A stretch of 64,000 nucleotides of DNA from Pectobacterium actinidiae (GTDB lineage: Bacteria; Pseudomonadota; Gammaproteobacteria; Enterobacterales; Enterobacteriaceae): positions 3,410,001-3,474,000 of the forward strand of contig NZ_JRMH01000001.1 of NCBI RefSeq assembly GCF_000803315.1, written 5' to 3'. A program made the position numbers and the translations under genes. This document shows, in pieces, positions 31,216-40,153 of the stretch (the first letter of the stretch is position 1; the number at the start of each line of letters is the position of its first letter). A model generated the notes under the pieces. That model was not told the origin of the DNA. It was given only the letters and a program-made list of their open reading frames with translations, and made no database searches.

Positions 31216-31851
31216 ATGAAACTTTTCATTTACGAACACTGCCCATTCTGTGTCAGAGCCAGAATGATTTTTGGTCTGAAAAATCTGCCTGTTGAGCAAT
31301 CCGTCATTATGGAGGGCGACATCGACACACCAACGCGCATGGTGGGCCGCAAAGTCGTGCCTATCTTGCAGAAAGAAGATGGCAGTTTTATGCCGGAAAG
31401 CATGGATATCGTTCACTATGTCGACAGTAAACAAACGCCATTAATCGCCGACACACCGGTTGATGCCGAGATTGAAGCCTGGTGTAAATCCGTTTCCAGC
31501 GCGGTGTTTAACCTTGCGATCCCTCGCTTCACAAAAGCCGATTTCAAAGAGCTTTCCACACCAGAGGCGCGTCATGCCTATATTCTGCGTGAAGAAAAAG
31601 CCTTCGGTGACTTGGATGCACTGCTGGCGAAAACGCCGGAACTGATTGCGGAAGTGGAGCAGAAACTCGACGCGCTGGAGCCACGTCTGGCAAACGTCAG
31701 CGCGATTTCCACCACCGATTTTATTCTGTTCCCGATCTTACTGTCGCTAACCATCGTGAAAGGCGTGCAGTTTGGCCCTAACGTCCGCGCGTACCTTGAG
31801 CGTGTCTCAACAGCCAGCAAGGTTGCACTGCTGACCGATAAAGCGCTGTAA
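31216..31851 (+). CDS. grxB: Glutaredoxin 2
   Basis: GSH-dependent disulfide oxidoreductase of the GST-like Grx2 type, 211 residues. The thioredoxin-fold N-terminus has the active site CPFC (Cys9, Cys12), then TRMVGRKVVPILQKEDG and PESMDIVHYVD; the C-terminal half is the all-helical Grx2 domain. I start at MKLFIYEHCPFC, the family start, behind GAGGC; an 18-codon upstream extension is open but unlikely. Confidence 0.93.
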   Translation: MKLFIYEHCPFCVRARMIFGLKNLPVEQSVIMEGDIDTPTRMVGRKVVPILQKEDGSFMPESMDIVHYVDSKQTPLIADTPVDAEIEAWCKSVSSAVFNLAIPRFTKADFKELSTPEARHAYILREEKAFGDLDALLAKTPELIAEVEQKLDALEPRLANVSAISTTDFILFPILLSLTIVKGVQFGPNVRAYLERVSTASKVALLTDKAL

Positions 31852-31861
31852 AATACAAATA

Positions 31862-31997
31862 TATACCCTAAATAATTCGAGTTTCAGGACAAAAACGGCA
31901 AGGCGTTTTTGAACGCTGCTTGCAGCGGGGCGAGGTACACGCCAGAGTGCCCAGTATCGCAGTCGACGCACATGCAACTTGAAATATAACGGGTATA
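31862..31997. repeat. MITE-like palindromic intergenic element
   Basis: A 136-base unit bounded by imperfect inverted repeats: TATACCCTAAATAATTCGAG at the left and its counterpart CTTGAAATATAACGGGTATA at the right; the interior AACGGCAAGGCGTTTTT-GAACGCTGCTTGCAGC is also partly palindromic. No coding capacity. From memory, repeats starting TATACCCTAAATAATTCGAG are dispersed in Pectobacterium and related genomes; only this copy is in the window. Confidence 0.7.
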
Positions 31998-32078
31998 GAA
32001 ACAACAAAGGAGCGGCTTATGGCGGCTCCTTATTTTTAGCAACGTTCGGATAACGTCGTTCATTTACCGAAATCAGGA

Positions 32079-32501
32079 TTATTGATCCTTTGGATAAAGT
32101 TCACATCCTTCTATGTCGTGTTCAAGCTCGATCACGGAATACGCCTGAGCATTTTTCGTTTTCTTTATCAGGAAAGGGCTCGTCGAATAGTAACTGCCAA
32201 TTTGCGCATCATCTACGAAACAGGCAACGATCTCTTTTTCATTTTCCGAGATAATACTTAGCGAATACGTCCAACTGCCATCCGCGTCTGTTGCTTCTGC
32301 CCTGTCTTTTTCCTGGCTAAACACATAATCACCAGTATCTTTCAGCAGCGTCCCCTTAGGAAAATGTCTCGGCCCAAAAGAACTGCGGAACGTGGTCACA
32401 TCCAAATGCTTCAGCACCGTCAGCGCATCCGTTTTTGTTGCCGAAAAACCGGTCTGAGGAATCATCGATATTGAAAAAATTACGGCCAAAAATAGCTTCA
32501 T
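32079..32501 (-). CDS. Hypothetical exported protein
   Basis: A 140-residue protein with a clear Sec signal peptide (MKLFLAVIFSISMIPQTGFSA, cleavage expected near GFSA/T) and two cysteines in the mature part (VACFVDD, EGCELYP) that could form a disulfide in the periplasm. I do not recognise the family. It is a single gene between grxB and the isonitrile operon on the same strand as the latter. Confidence 0.65.
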   Translation of the reverse strand: MKLFLAVIFSISMIPQTGFSATKTDALTVLKHLDVTTFRSSFGPRHFPKGTLLKDTGDYVFSQEKDRAEATDADGSWTYSLSIISENEKEIVACFVDDAQIGSYYSTSPFLIKKTKNAQAYSVIELEHDIEGCELYPKDQ

Positions 32502-32567
32502 TTACTGCAACCCTGCGATAGAACATCCGTGCGCGTATTCTATTTTAAAAACATGATTAACAATAGC

Positions 32568-32595
32568 GTCATGGGGCACTGTTTCGCCCCATGAC
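32568..32595. repeat. Perfect hairpin after the glycosyltransferase gene
   Basis: GTCATGGGGC and GCCCCATGAC form a 10-base perfect stem with an 8-base loop. It lacks a T run on either strand, so it is either an imperfect terminator of the isonitrile operon or an mRNA 3' stabiliser. Confidence 0.45.
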
Positions 32596-32635
32596 ACGTG
32601 GTCACTTTCAGCACGTTACTGCGCTGAAATAATGG

Positions 32636-33976
32636 CTAAACGCGAAGCAGAGAGGCATCCTTACCTGATGTTATGCCTTCCTCCTTTAGCGGACATTCAC
32701 TTGGAAAACACAGTGCATTCACTTCGGCCTTAATCAGAGCAAACGCATCATGGCTTGCATAATCTGCCTGAATCCATTTTGCACGCTGTAAATAGCCAGG
32801 ATCCTCCAATATCTCAATGACAGACCGCTTAATCTGCCGTTCACTTGGCGTACTGGTTTGCAGGTTAATCCCACATTTGGCAAATACCACACGCGCAGCA
32901 CCTTCCTGCTTATCTTCCCCAACGCCGGCCACAATTAAGGGAACGCCATCTTTCAGCGCAGCATTAATCGAACCATATCCGCCATTGCTGATAACGATCG
33001 ACGCTCTTGGCAGCCAATCGTCATAAGAGAGGAAGCTCACCACTCTGGCATTTTCAGGCAAGGAGGCTTGCAGCGAATCAACCGAGCGCCCTCCGGTGGT
33101 CGCCAGCACCCTGACGGGTAGGTCGGCCAGTGCACGCAGCGTTGGTCCAATGAGTTGCTGGAGATCGACATTCGCCAATGTGCCTTGTGAAACGATAATA
33201 AGTGGCCGCTTGTCATCCTTTGCCCACCATTGTGGAACACATTCCGCTGCTGCGTGGTGGGATAATGGCCCAATAAATCGCACACTTTGTGGCAAATCAT
33301 CACGCTGATACTCAAGCTCAGTAGTGGATAACTGCAAGAAACGATCGCAGCGGCCAATCAGCGTATCCATAAAAGGCTGTTCGAGAGGCTTTGCTCCCGA
33401 CTCCACCATCGCATGATTAAACGCATGCTGAACCTCGCTCATCAATCCCCGCGTTTCTTCATCGACCAGTTGTTCATGGCTCAGGTCAGGCGGCAGCAAT
33501 TTGGGAGGAATGCGAGGCCCATAGAAAACAGAATCTCGCGTCGAATAGGACAGCGGCGTAACGCCTATTGCGATAACTGGCGGCCGTGCTTTGGAAAACA
33601 GCAGCGGCAAGACACCATAAAAACAGTTTTCAACGATGAGCAAATCGGCGTGGGTCTTTGCCAATGCGTCACGTAGTTGGCGATCCAGCAGTGGAATCGG
33701 TGCCGCAAAGAAATCCTTCAGAGCCAGAGCCATCTGCGCGTTACCCGGCGGTAACATCGCACGTTGGGGGAAATGCTGCTCAAGGTGCCGGTAGTCGAAA
33801 TCAATGTCATCGCTAAAAGGGATAAACCCGACGCCAGCGGCCTCTGCCTGCTCACGGAACAACGCGCCGCTAAACAGCGTGACATCGTTCCCTTGCTCAA
33901 CCAGATAGCGAGCGATAGTCAGTAACGGGTAAACGTGCCCCGGCGTCGCCATCGCCGCCATAAGAATATGTGCCAT
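32636..33976 (-). CDS. GT-B glycosyltransferase of the isonitrile operon (MGT/UGT type)
   Basis: Nucleotide-sugar-dependent glycosyltransferase (GT1 family, macrolide/zeaxanthin type), 446 residues. N-terminal acceptor domain starts MAHILMAAMATPGHVYPLL (the HVYP/GH motif); the C-terminal donor-binding domain has IIVSQGTLANVD and the signature VISNGGYGSINAALKDGVPLIVAG (given in part). It begins 11 bases after the oxygenase gene, so it is the third gene of one operon. In Xenorhabdus a similar gene trio makes rhabduscin, an amino-sugar-decorated aryl vinyl isonitrile; the sugar donor here cannot be read. Confidence 0.85.
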   Translation of the reverse strand: MAHILMAAMATPGHVYPLLTIARYLVEQGNDVTLFSGALFREQAEAAGVGFIPFSDDIDFDYRHLEQHFPQRAMLPPGNAQMALALKDFFAAPIPLLDRQLRDALAKTHADLLIVENCFYGVLPLLFSKARPPVIAIGVTPLSYSTRDSVFYGPRIPPKLLPPDLSHEQLVDEETRGLMSEVQHAFNHAMVESGAKPLEQPFMDTLIGRCDRFLQLSTTELEYQRDDLPQSVRFIGPLSHHAAAECVPQWWAKDDKRPLIIVSQGTLANVDLQQLIGPTLRALADLPVRVLATTGGRSVDSLQASLPENARVVSFLSYDDWLPRASIVISNGGYGSINAALKDGVPLIVAGVGEDKQEGAARVVFAKCGINLQTSTPSERQIKRSVIEILEDPGYLQRAKWIQADYASHDAFALIKAEVNALCFPSECPLKEEGITSGKDASLLRV

Positions 33977-33987
33977 GATGCTTTTCC

Positions 33988-34839
33988 TTACGCCGCGTTA
34001 TCAATGCAGGTATTCACACAAATCGGGGTACCCTGGATATGCACACGCTGGAGGTGGCGTGCAGAATGCGCCGTAAAGGCTTCACGGCCATGCAGCAGCG
34101 AGAAATTGTCGGCTATCACAACATCGCCCTGTAGCCATTGATGCGCATAGTAATAACGAGGATCGTAAAAATGCTGCCGTAATGTCTGACTAAATGCATT
34201 TTGCGTTTCCGGCGTGACATTGTGGTATTCCAACGCATGCTGATTAAGGAAACGCTCCCCTTCGGTTGGCGGCTCGTTATAACGCATAATCTCACCCGTG
34301 CCATTGGGATGCGGGATGACCAATGGAGACGTGACTTCACCACCGTAATGCACAACGGCTTTAATGCGGTAAGTGATTGAAACACGTCGCCACTCATCGA
34401 CTAATTGCGCATCAGCCTCTGCCAACAAACGCGTGGTATCGACAAACGTGGTGCGCCCACCTTGATCCTGCCCTGGTGCAGAAACGCAGTGGAACAGTTG
34501 AAATTCGGGGATGGTTGGTTTGTACATACCATCCCAGTGCAGCGGCACATAGCTGTTATCAAAGATGTGATCCTTGGTATCGGCATGCTCCTTGACGTCC
34601 AGCACCGCCCCGAAAGGCCACATCATGATTTCCCCCCAGTGACCGGCATACTCAGTCAACGTTTCAGGATCGGAAAACGCAGAAGAAAATCCACGCAGTA
34701 CCAGAAGATGATGCTCTCGGGCAAGCTCACGTAATGTATCTATCGACAGTGTGGTGATACTTTGCCCCACTTCAACCGGCGTCAATAACACACCAAAAGG
34801 GGAAAGCGATTCGATGCGACAGTTCATGCTATTTTCCAT
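33988..34839 (-). CDS. isnB: Fe(II)/2-oxoglutarate oxygenase, IsnB/PvcB type
   Basis: TauD/TfdA-fold dioxygenase, 283 residues, expected to decarboxylate and desaturate the isonitrile amino acid made by the upstream enzyme, giving a vinyl isonitrile. The iron triad is visible as His101-x-Asp103 (HWDG) and His250 (LLHGREAF); Arg261/Arg265 (ARHLQR) can hold 2-oxoglutarate. The neighbour's isonitrile synthase makes PvcB/IsnB the natural reading rather than taurine dioxygenase. I start at the ATG (MENSMNC) behind AAAGGAA, not at the upstream TTG. Confidence 0.87.
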   Translation of the reverse strand: MENSMNCRIESLSPFGVLLTPVEVGQSITTLSIDTLRELAREHHLLVLRGFSSAFSDPETLTEYAGHWGEIMMWPFGAVLDVKEHADTKDHIFDNSYVPLHWDGMYKPTIPEFQLFHCVSAPGQDQGGRTTFVDTTRLLAEADAQLVDEWRRVSITYRIKAVVHYGGEVTSPLVIPHPNGTGEIMRYNEPPTEGERFLNQHALEYHNVTPETQNAFSQTLRQHFYDPRYYYAHQWLQGDVVIADNFSLLHGREAFTAHSARHLQRVHIQGTPICVNTCIDNAA

Positions 34840-34907
34840 CGTGTATATTCCTTTATAAGATGACAATATCGATGTCTCAGTGAACGATAAGACGAAGACC
34901 GGTACGC

Positions 34908-35882
34908 TTATGCCATATCAGTCTGTTTAACTAAGTAATGGCTAGGCGTACCGCGGATCTCCACAACCTCACCGTCCAGCTGCTGTGCATCCGTATTCTT
35001 CATGAGCACAAACTGCCCATTAACATTGGCGGCGACACCATGCCAGGGCGTCAACCAATCGTCCTTAGTGGGCATCATATGAATACCCAGCTTCAGGCTG
35101 TCCGAAGGCTGAGGGTGAATAGACAACCGGATGGCATCTGGGAATTGTTCAGCAAGCAGGTTGCCCCACGCCCAGCTGCGTTGAATAACTCCACACGCGC
35201 GTTTTTTGGCATCCTTCTGTAACGCCGCATTAGAACCGGTATAGTCAGGCCGCAGGCTATCCTCATAGAGAAAGCGAGTTATTGAACGATAAAGCTGCAA
35301 ACCTTCTTCACTCTGCATAAGTTGCGCCTTGATCTCTTCTTCTGACTCGGCGTAATCCTCAACCAGTCGCCGACGAAGATGATCATAGTCAGCGGTAAGT
35401 GGCGCCATATTCTCGACATCCTTAAGATTAAAGACGCTAAGATGAACGGCTCCCAACTCATGCAGTAAATTTTCAATTTCATCCTGATAGGCATTAATCG
35501 TTTCGTCGCTAGTCCCAATCAGATCCCCAAATACATGTCCATCCGAGCAAATACGGATGCGCGCACCTGCCGGATAATAAAGCTGAATACGCTGACACAG
35601 TGAATTCAGAAAGATCAGGGACAAACGTTCCGCCATATCCGGTACTCTCCCCAGCACTTTGTAAGGGTTAGGAGATTTAACGGGAAACGCAGGCAGAATG
35701 AGTTCAATTTGGTGCCCCTTTTCAACAAACGCGCGAATTCTGGGTAATTGAACCTGAGTCACCTGAGACTCTTCTTCACTAATTGATTTAGTCGACTGGG
35801 CAAATCTACGCCGATATTTAATTAACTCACTTAATATTAGCGATGAAACTAATTCATTATTCATTATATACAAAAACCTCAT
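34908..35882 (-). CDS. isnA: Isonitrile synthase, IsnA/PvcA (DIT1) family
   Basis: Pyoverdine/dityrosine-family enzyme that turns the amine of tyrosine or tryptophan into an isonitrile using ribulose 5-phosphate. 324 residues; family segments are LILPAFPVKSPNPYKVLG, the RIRICSDGHVFGDLIG strand-loop, YRSITRFLYEDSL, and RSWAWGNLLAEQFPDAIRLSIHPQP (given in part) with a conserved C-terminal PWHGV. First gene of isnA-isnB-glycosyltransferase. The reading starts at ATG 35882; a second ATG six codons in (MNNELVS) follows a GAGG and may be the true start. Substrate (Tyr versus Trp) is not decidable by eye. Confidence 0.88.
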   Translation of the reverse strand: MRFLYIMNNELVSSLILSELIKYRRRFAQSTKSISEEESQVTQVQLPRIRAFVEKGHQIELILPAFPVKSPNPYKVLGRVPDMAERLSLIFLNSLCQRIQLYYPAGARIRICSDGHVFGDLIGTSDETINAYQDEIENLLHELGAVHLSVFNLKDVENMAPLTADYDHLRRRLVEDYAESEEEIKAQLMQSEEGLQLYRSITRFLYEDSLRPDYTGSNAALQKDAKKRACGVIQRSWAWGNLLAEQFPDAIRLSIHPQPSDSLKLGIHMMPTKDDWLTPWHGVAANVNGQFVLMKNTDAQQLDGEVVEIRGTPSHYLVKQTDMA

Positions 35883-35962
35883 TAATCTATATTAATTCAA
35901 AAAGGAAACTAACTGCATAGCCATGGCGTAGAAACAATAGAATAAAATCCTTTTTCGAATAC

Positions 35963-35999
35963 AAAAAAAATACTGAATAACATATTCAGTATTTTTATT
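35963..35999. terminator. Bidirectional A/T-flanked hairpin upstream of isnA
   Basis: AAATACTGAATA and TATTCAGTATTT with an ACA loop, A run on one side and T run on the other. It insulates isnA from the Rhs island. The surrounding gap 35883-36284 is AT-rich, holds the isnA promoter region and no gene I can support. Confidence 0.6.
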
Positions 36000-36284
36000 T
36001 ACACTGCTAATAATTCGCGGAATTCATAAAAAACATAATGAAATAACTAAGCATTAAAATCAGGGATAAGCCATGATGAAAAATAGCGATAGTGCGGATA
36101 GGATAAGTAGATAACGGATTTTGACGCAAAGTGGAACGTACAGAACGGGTAAACGAGTCTGTCACTGGCGATTGAATAATTACCGGTGGGAGGACAACTT
36201 GGGTAAAGCGAAGGGAGTGTTGGCGTAATGGTATTGTGAGTGAAGTGATTAGCGTGTGGAGAATTACTTATAGATTATTGTTAA

Positions 36285-36614
36285 TTACTTCTCTTCAATT
36301 TGGTAATGGCTTGGTTCTGACCATGAAATGATTTTATACTTCCCTGTGTATAGCCCTTTTTCTTTATAAAACGCCATAACCTCTGACGGATACCAACCGT
36401 AGCCAAACAAAAAGATCGCATCTAATTTAACCAACTCTCTGATGAGTTCGATTTTATCACCTTCATTTTCTACCATTTTGGTCATAAAACCACAAGCATG
36501 CACAAAACCAAGATATGTCACTTTATTTATTAAATCCTCTCCTTGCACACGAATTTTCAGAGTATCACCTGTAATATAGCTCACGAAAATAGTGTTTTCT
36601 GGTATTGTATTCAT
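36285..36614 (-). CDS. Putative orphan immunity protein
   Basis: A 109-residue protein, unrecognised. It has Val/Ile strands at the N-terminus (ENTIFVSYITGDTLKIRV), a helix GDKIELIRELVKLDAIFLFGYG and a C-terminal strand YKIISWSEPSHY. It is AT-rich, codes on the same strand as the Rhs toxin array and closes it, a usual place for immunity genes whose toxin has been lost. Ribosome site GGGAG. Confidence 0.5.
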   Translation of the reverse strand: MNTIPENTIFVSYITGDTLKIRVQGEDLINKVTYLGFVHACGFMTKMVENEGDKIELIRELVKLDAIFLFGYGWYPSEVMAFYKEKGLYTGKYKIISWSEPSHYQIEEK

Positions 36615-36728
36615 TATATGTATTCTCCCAGTTAATATTTATGAAAGATCACGTCCATGTAAATCACATAGTAACAAAACTGATTAACACCTCATCTTTT
36701 TTTATAAAAAAACCGCATATCCCCATCA

Positions 36729-37019
36729 TCAAGAAACATTAAATTTAAAAGCACTTTCTTTAAAACCATAAAATTTATCTATATTTTTTAAAGTTGATAA
36801 CAACCTTGAAAACTCTTCTGGATAACTATTTTTAAAAACAGAACTATTCCTCCACTCCACGATCAATGGTTGATATTCGTCATCTATCGGAGTCATGAAG
36901 TCATATAGAGCATCCGCATTTTTCCCAAAATAGTGACCAAAGCCTAACTCTCTTGAAAAATGCTCATAAATATCAATTGGTGTTCTTTGCTTTTCGCCAT
37001 CAATCATTATAATTTTCAT
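36729..37019 (-). CDS. Barstar-family immunity protein
   Basis: Barstar-like inhibitor of barnase-type ribonucleases, 96 residues: IIMIDGEKQRTPIDIYEHFS, the loop-helix LGFGHYFGKNADALYDFMT and the strand PLIVEWRNS follow the barstar pattern (helix 2 with GxNxDALxD). I start at the ATG behind AAAGGTGAAT. No barnase-like toxin tip is encoded next to it, so it is an orphan kept at the end of the array, protecting against kin that carry such an RNase tip (inference). Confidence 0.78.
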   Translation of the reverse strand: MKIIMIDGEKQRTPIDIYEHFSRELGFGHYFGKNADALYDFMTPIDDEYQPLIVEWRNSSVFKNSYPEEFSRLLSTLKNIDKFYGFKESAFKFNVS

Positions 37020-37189
37020 ATTATTCACCTTTCACGCCACTGAAAATAATAAAATCACTACTGGCTATTTTACACGACTAATTCAGACGATACAGCACGT
37101 CACCCACGCGTTGTTCGCTCCTTATACAGCAACAGTATCATCGGGCTCAATTCAGGAATAATAAACAGCCTGTTAAAAATAGATTTGAA

Positions 37190-37259
37190 CAGCATTACCG
37201 GGATGCCCGTCACGGTGGAACGCAGCAGGATTATTATTGAGACGCAGATTAATTTATAA
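37190..37259 (+). pseudogene. SymE-like 3' remnant
   Basis: Plus-strand codons for [21 protein letters not shown] and a TAA, the C-terminal strand pair of a SymE-family protein (one dipeptide shorter than the other copies). The 5' part is missing. Confidence 0.6.
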
Positions 37260-37285
37260 AAAATAACCTGACAGATAATAAAATA

Positions 37286-37326
37286 AAAAGCCGGAAGGAT
37301 CGTGAGATCGCCTCCGGCTTTTATTT
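37286..37326. terminator. Array hairpin 1 (GCCGGAAGGATC family)
   Basis: AAAAGCCGGAAGGATC-GTGA-GATCGCCTCCGGCTTTT, a bidirectional terminator between the EndoU immunity gene and the SymE-like remnant. One of seven near-identical copies in this island. Confidence 0.85.
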
Positions 37327-37330
37327 TTAA

Positions 37331-37654
37331 TCATTCATCACTTTTACTTAACAACAGATCCTTCCAACCTTCTAAATACTTTCTAAACTCATCAACAGAG
37401 GATATATTGACTTCCTCCTCAGAGTATTCATTATATATATTAACACCACTCGTTTTAATGGTGACTGTATGAGCATTACCAGTCCCTTCCCATACAGTAA
37501 CTTTCCCAGAAAGAACATCATCACAAGCAGAGATATATTCATTCACACCATACAAACTGCTTTGGATATCCCCTTGTAAAAAATCAGAAATAACATGAAG
37601 ATCATAGTTAATTTCAAGAGCAGGGTATCCGTCAGCAGCAAAATAATATTTCAT
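37331..37654 (-). CDS. Putative immunity protein for the EndoU-like tip
   Basis: 107 residues, acidic, starting MKYYFAADGYPALEINYDLH; contains GDIQSSLYGVNEYISACDDVL and a strand-rich VTVWEGTGNAHTVTIKTSGV. It begins 10 bases after the toxin stop behind AGGTGA, so it is the cognate immunity gene by position. Family not recognised with confidence. I start at the ATG, not at the GTG three codons upstream. Confidence 0.65.
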   Translation of the reverse strand: MKYYFAADGYPALEINYDLHVISDFLQGDIQSSLYGVNEYISACDDVLSGKVTVWEGTGNAHTVTIKTSGVNIYNEYSEEEVNISSVDEFRKYLEGWKDLLLSKSDE

Positions 37655-37663
37655 AAAATTCAC

Positions 37664-38251
37664 CTAATATATTGGATAAGCTGTATTAATATTCCCTGCC
37701 TTATCCAGCCAGCCTTCAATCTTCACTCCACTAGAAGAAACACCTGACCATTTACCGTTTGGAGAAACAGTACCATTATTGTAAGCACCTCTTATTTCCG
37801 ACATAACTTTCTGTCTACTCCAACTATCAGGGAAAAATGAAGATTCTGGTCCTTTATTTACCCAAGAACCTGATGCTTTATCAAATACCTCAACTTTAGC
37901 TCGATATACACCTTGTGAATTTGGACCATTAGTAATCTCAGATATTCTAGCTTTTCCTTCATGTCCAATACTGGCTCGGTGATGAAAACCTACGGCTTTA
38001 CCTTTCTTGTTTATTTCTCCATGAAATACATGTTCCGCATTGATTTTAGGATCACGCTTATCCAACCCCAACGGGTCAATCCACTCCAGCGGATTATGAA
38101 CGTGGGCTTGAGGCCTTATTCCTCCCGCTAAATCTATCGGGTCCGGCGACAGGTACTGTCCGCTCTCCGCATCATAGTAACGATGTCGGTTGTAGTAAAG
38201 TCCCGTTTCCGCATCGTACAGTTGCCCCTGATAGCGCAGCTCGCAGTACAC
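37664..38251 (-). CDS. Orphan Rhs toxin tip, EndoU-type nuclease
   Basis: The first 58 residues are the end of an Rhs core ([37 protein letters not shown]); then follows a different, AT-richer tip of about 135 residues. The tip matches bacterial EndoU nucleases: [19 protein letters not shown] with two catalytic-type histidines, [27 protein letters not shown] and the terminal INTAYPIY. Such tips cleave RNA (tRNA in known cases) in competitor cells. The upstream core is broken, so this tip is probably not delivered unless recombined into the main rhs gene. The ORF start (GTG) is not a true translation start. Confidence 0.78.
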   Translation of the reverse strand: MYCELRYQGQLYDAETGLYYNRHRYYDAESGQYLSPDPIDLAGGIRPQAHVHNPLEWIDPLGLDKRDPKINAEHVFHGEINKKGKAVGFHHRASIGHEGKARISEITNGPNSQGVYRAKVEVFDKASGSWVNKGPESSFFPDSWSRQKVMSEIRGAYNNGTVSPNGKWSGVSSSGVKIEGWLDKAGNINTAYPIY

Positions 38252-38609
38252 TTCCTCGTTCGCCGCATCCCCCAGATAGCGCCGCAGTGGGATAGGACGC
38301 CGCTCTTCGCAGTGGGCGCCCCACAGTCCCTACTCGCCGCGCCAGCGGACTTCTCCCTCCTCGCTGCACAGCTCTCTCGCCGTCCCCGTCAGGTCCGTCA
38401 CGATGTAGTGCAGTTGCGTGCTGTCGCCCTGCGCCTCTACCTGCCCCGTTCAGCCGGAATGCCTGCTCGCCCCAGTGACTGTCGCTGATGCCCGTCAGAC
38501 GATCCAGCACATCGTACTGGTAGCGGCGCTCCAGCACGTCATTCACCCGGCCATCCGCCCCTTCCAGCGCCTGACGCTGTAACAGTCCCGTCGGGCTCGA
38601 CTCGTGGCT
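38252..38609 (-). pseudogene. Broken Rhs core fragment ahead of the EndoU tip
   Basis: Rhs core coding sequence from [17 protein letters not shown] to [11 protein letters not shown]. It has an amber codon (38330-38332) where other copies have CAG, and a deletion fusing NGAGQV to QVEAQGD across the shared bases GCAGGTA (near 38445), which shifts the frame. Confidence 0.8.
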
Positions 38610-38747
38610 CAATGCAAACCCAATCCGTCCTCCGCCATCAACCTTAAAGGCCGCTGGCTCGAAGAGTCGGGATTCATCACCGGGATGCCCGTTACCGTTA
38701 CGGTGGAGCGCAGCAGGATTATTATCGAGACGCAGATTAATTTATAG
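38610..38747 (+). pseudogene. SymE-family remnant
   Basis: Open plus-strand stretch coding [20 protein letters not shown] and [16 protein letters not shown], the C-terminal AbrB-like domain of SymE. The start is missing: the 5' side runs into the Rhs core fragment on the other strand. Confidence 0.65.
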
Positions 38748-38772
38748 CGGCTAATCTGACCGCTAATAAAAT

Positions 38773-38812
38773 AAAAAAGCCGGAAGGATTTTTATGATCT
38801 CTTCCGGCTTAA
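38773..38812. terminator. Array hairpin 2
   Basis: AAGCCGGAAGGAT and ATCTCTTCCGGCTT stems; A/T flanks; after the immunity gene of the next cassette. Confidence 0.8.
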
Positions 38813-38834
38813 TTTGAATGGAATAAGCTAACAG

Positions 38835-39170
38835 TTAGATATATTTATCAAGAGCACTCTTTATCCTAACCAAAAAGTTTTTCTTATCCAGAACTTCACA
38901 ATTAAAAACAAAATCAACCTGATTAAAAACATCATCAAGATTACTGTTATTAATTGCGAGTTCTAAAGATTGCATTACCTTACCTTTAGCGTCAAAAGAA
39001 TATTCCTTAAACCATGGGATAACAATTAGCTCTATTATATCCTCTTGTTCAACATCGTTATTAATGTTTCTATTTTTTATTAATTCATACTCTTCATCGG
39101 TAACAACATTATCATCAAGTGATGACAACAACCCGACTAAAGCTGCATATTTCAAATTAGCATCACTCAT
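38835..39170 (-). CDS. Putative immunity protein, helical
   Basis: 111 residues, acidic and mostly helical: LVGLLSSLDDNVVTDEEYELI, IPWFKEYSFDAKGKVMQSLEL and FLVRIKSALDKYI. The start ATG shares one base with the toxin stop (TAATG), the typical toxin-immunity coupling. Family not recognised. Confidence 0.65.
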   Translation of the reverse strand: MSDANLKYAALVGLLSSLDDNVVTDEEYELIKNRNINNDVEQEDIIELIVIPWFKEYSFDAKGKVMQSLELAINNSNLDDVFNQVDFVFNCEVLDKKNFLVRIKSALDKYI

Positions 39171-40153
39171 TATTTACCCCATTGAGGAAAAGCAGTTATT
39201 GGTTGTCCATTAGGATTCAATATCACTTTTGATGTAGTCGAAGTCCCATATGCCAAGCTACCTTTTTTATATCCTTCACCAATAATCTTTCCATGTTCAA
39301 CTACTGCTGTTGTCACCGAACCGCCTGATTGCCGATAGATAGTCTGTGCTCTCTGAATGGCATTTAATTGTTCTCTGTGGCTATTAAAGCGAGTCGCTGC
39401 TGGCGGTATACTCCGCTGCTGAATTCCCGTTGTCGGATTCGTGCCATCGGTTGCTCGTCCAAGCTGTGATTCTAAGGATGTTTGGGCACCATGTCTTTCT
39501 AGGAAATGCCCCTTAGGAGTTGCATTTTCTATTTCCTGTAATCGACGATGAGCATTGGCCTCAGCAAGCTCATCGATCCTCGCCTGCCGTTCTGCTCTCG
39601 ACATTTTTTTCGGATCAGGCGGACACCCAGCCAACCCAAGCGGATCAACCCACTCCAGCGGATTATGTACATAACCCTGCGGCCGGATTCCACCGTGTAA
39701 ACCTATCGGATCCGGCGACAGGTACTGTCCGCTCTCCGCATCATAGTAACGATGTCGGTTGTAGTAAAGTCCCGTTTCCGCGTCGTACAGTTGCCCCTGA
39801 TAGCGCAGCTCGCAGTACACTTCCTCGTTTGCCGCATCCCCCAGATAGCGCCGCAGCGGAATAGGACGCCGCTCTTCGCGGTGGGCGCCCCACAGCCCCT
39901 GCTCGCCGCGCCAGCGAACTTCCCCTTCCTCGCTGCACAGCTCTCTCGCCGTCCCCGTCAGGTCAGTCACGATGTAGTGCAGTTGCGTGCTGTCGCCCTG
40001 CGCCTCCACCTGTGCTAACGGCCGGAATGCCTGCTCGCCCCAGTGACTGTCGCTGATGCCCGTCAGACGGTCCAACACGTCATTCACCCTGCCGTCCGCT
40101 CCTTCCAGCGCCTGACGCGGCAACAGTCCCGTCGGGCTCCACTCGCGGCGCAA
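39170..40153 (-). CDS. Shortened Rhs core fragment with RNase-like toxin tip
   Basis: Rhs-derived N-terminal part (about 1-170) keeps YD-repeat sequence up to [13 protein letters not shown], then a tip of about 150 residues: basic linker [72 protein letters not shown] and the terminal ITAFPQW. The pattern (His near the tip start, terminal TAFP) recalls CdiA/Rhs ribonuclease tips of the BECR group; this is tentative. The core has two in-frame deletions at direct repeats (VNDVL to DRLTG; EQAF to RPLAQ), leaving one continuous frame. TTG start; probably not secreted on its own. Confidence 0.7.
   Translation of the reverse strand: MRREWSPTGLLPRQALEGADGRVNDVLDRLTGISDSHWGEQAFRPLAQVEAQGDSTQLHYIVTDLTGTARELCSEEGEVRWRGEQGLWGAHREERRPIPLRRYLGDAANEEVYCELRYQGQLYDAETGLYYNRHRYYDAESGQYLSPDPIGLHGGIRPQGYVHNPLEWVDPLGLAGCPPDPKKMSRAERQARIDELAEANAHRRLQEIENATPKGHFLERHGAQTSLESQLGRATDGTNPTTGIQQRSIPPAATRFNSHREQLNAIQRAQTIYRQSGGSVTTAVVEHGKIIGEGYKKGSLAYGTSTTSKVILNPNGQPITAFPQWGK

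Noticed and set aside
33988..34839. Naming the oxygenase as taurine dioxygenase TauD
   Set aside because: The fold is shared, but the gene lies between an isonitrile synthase and a glycosyltransferase, and no taurine transport genes are present.
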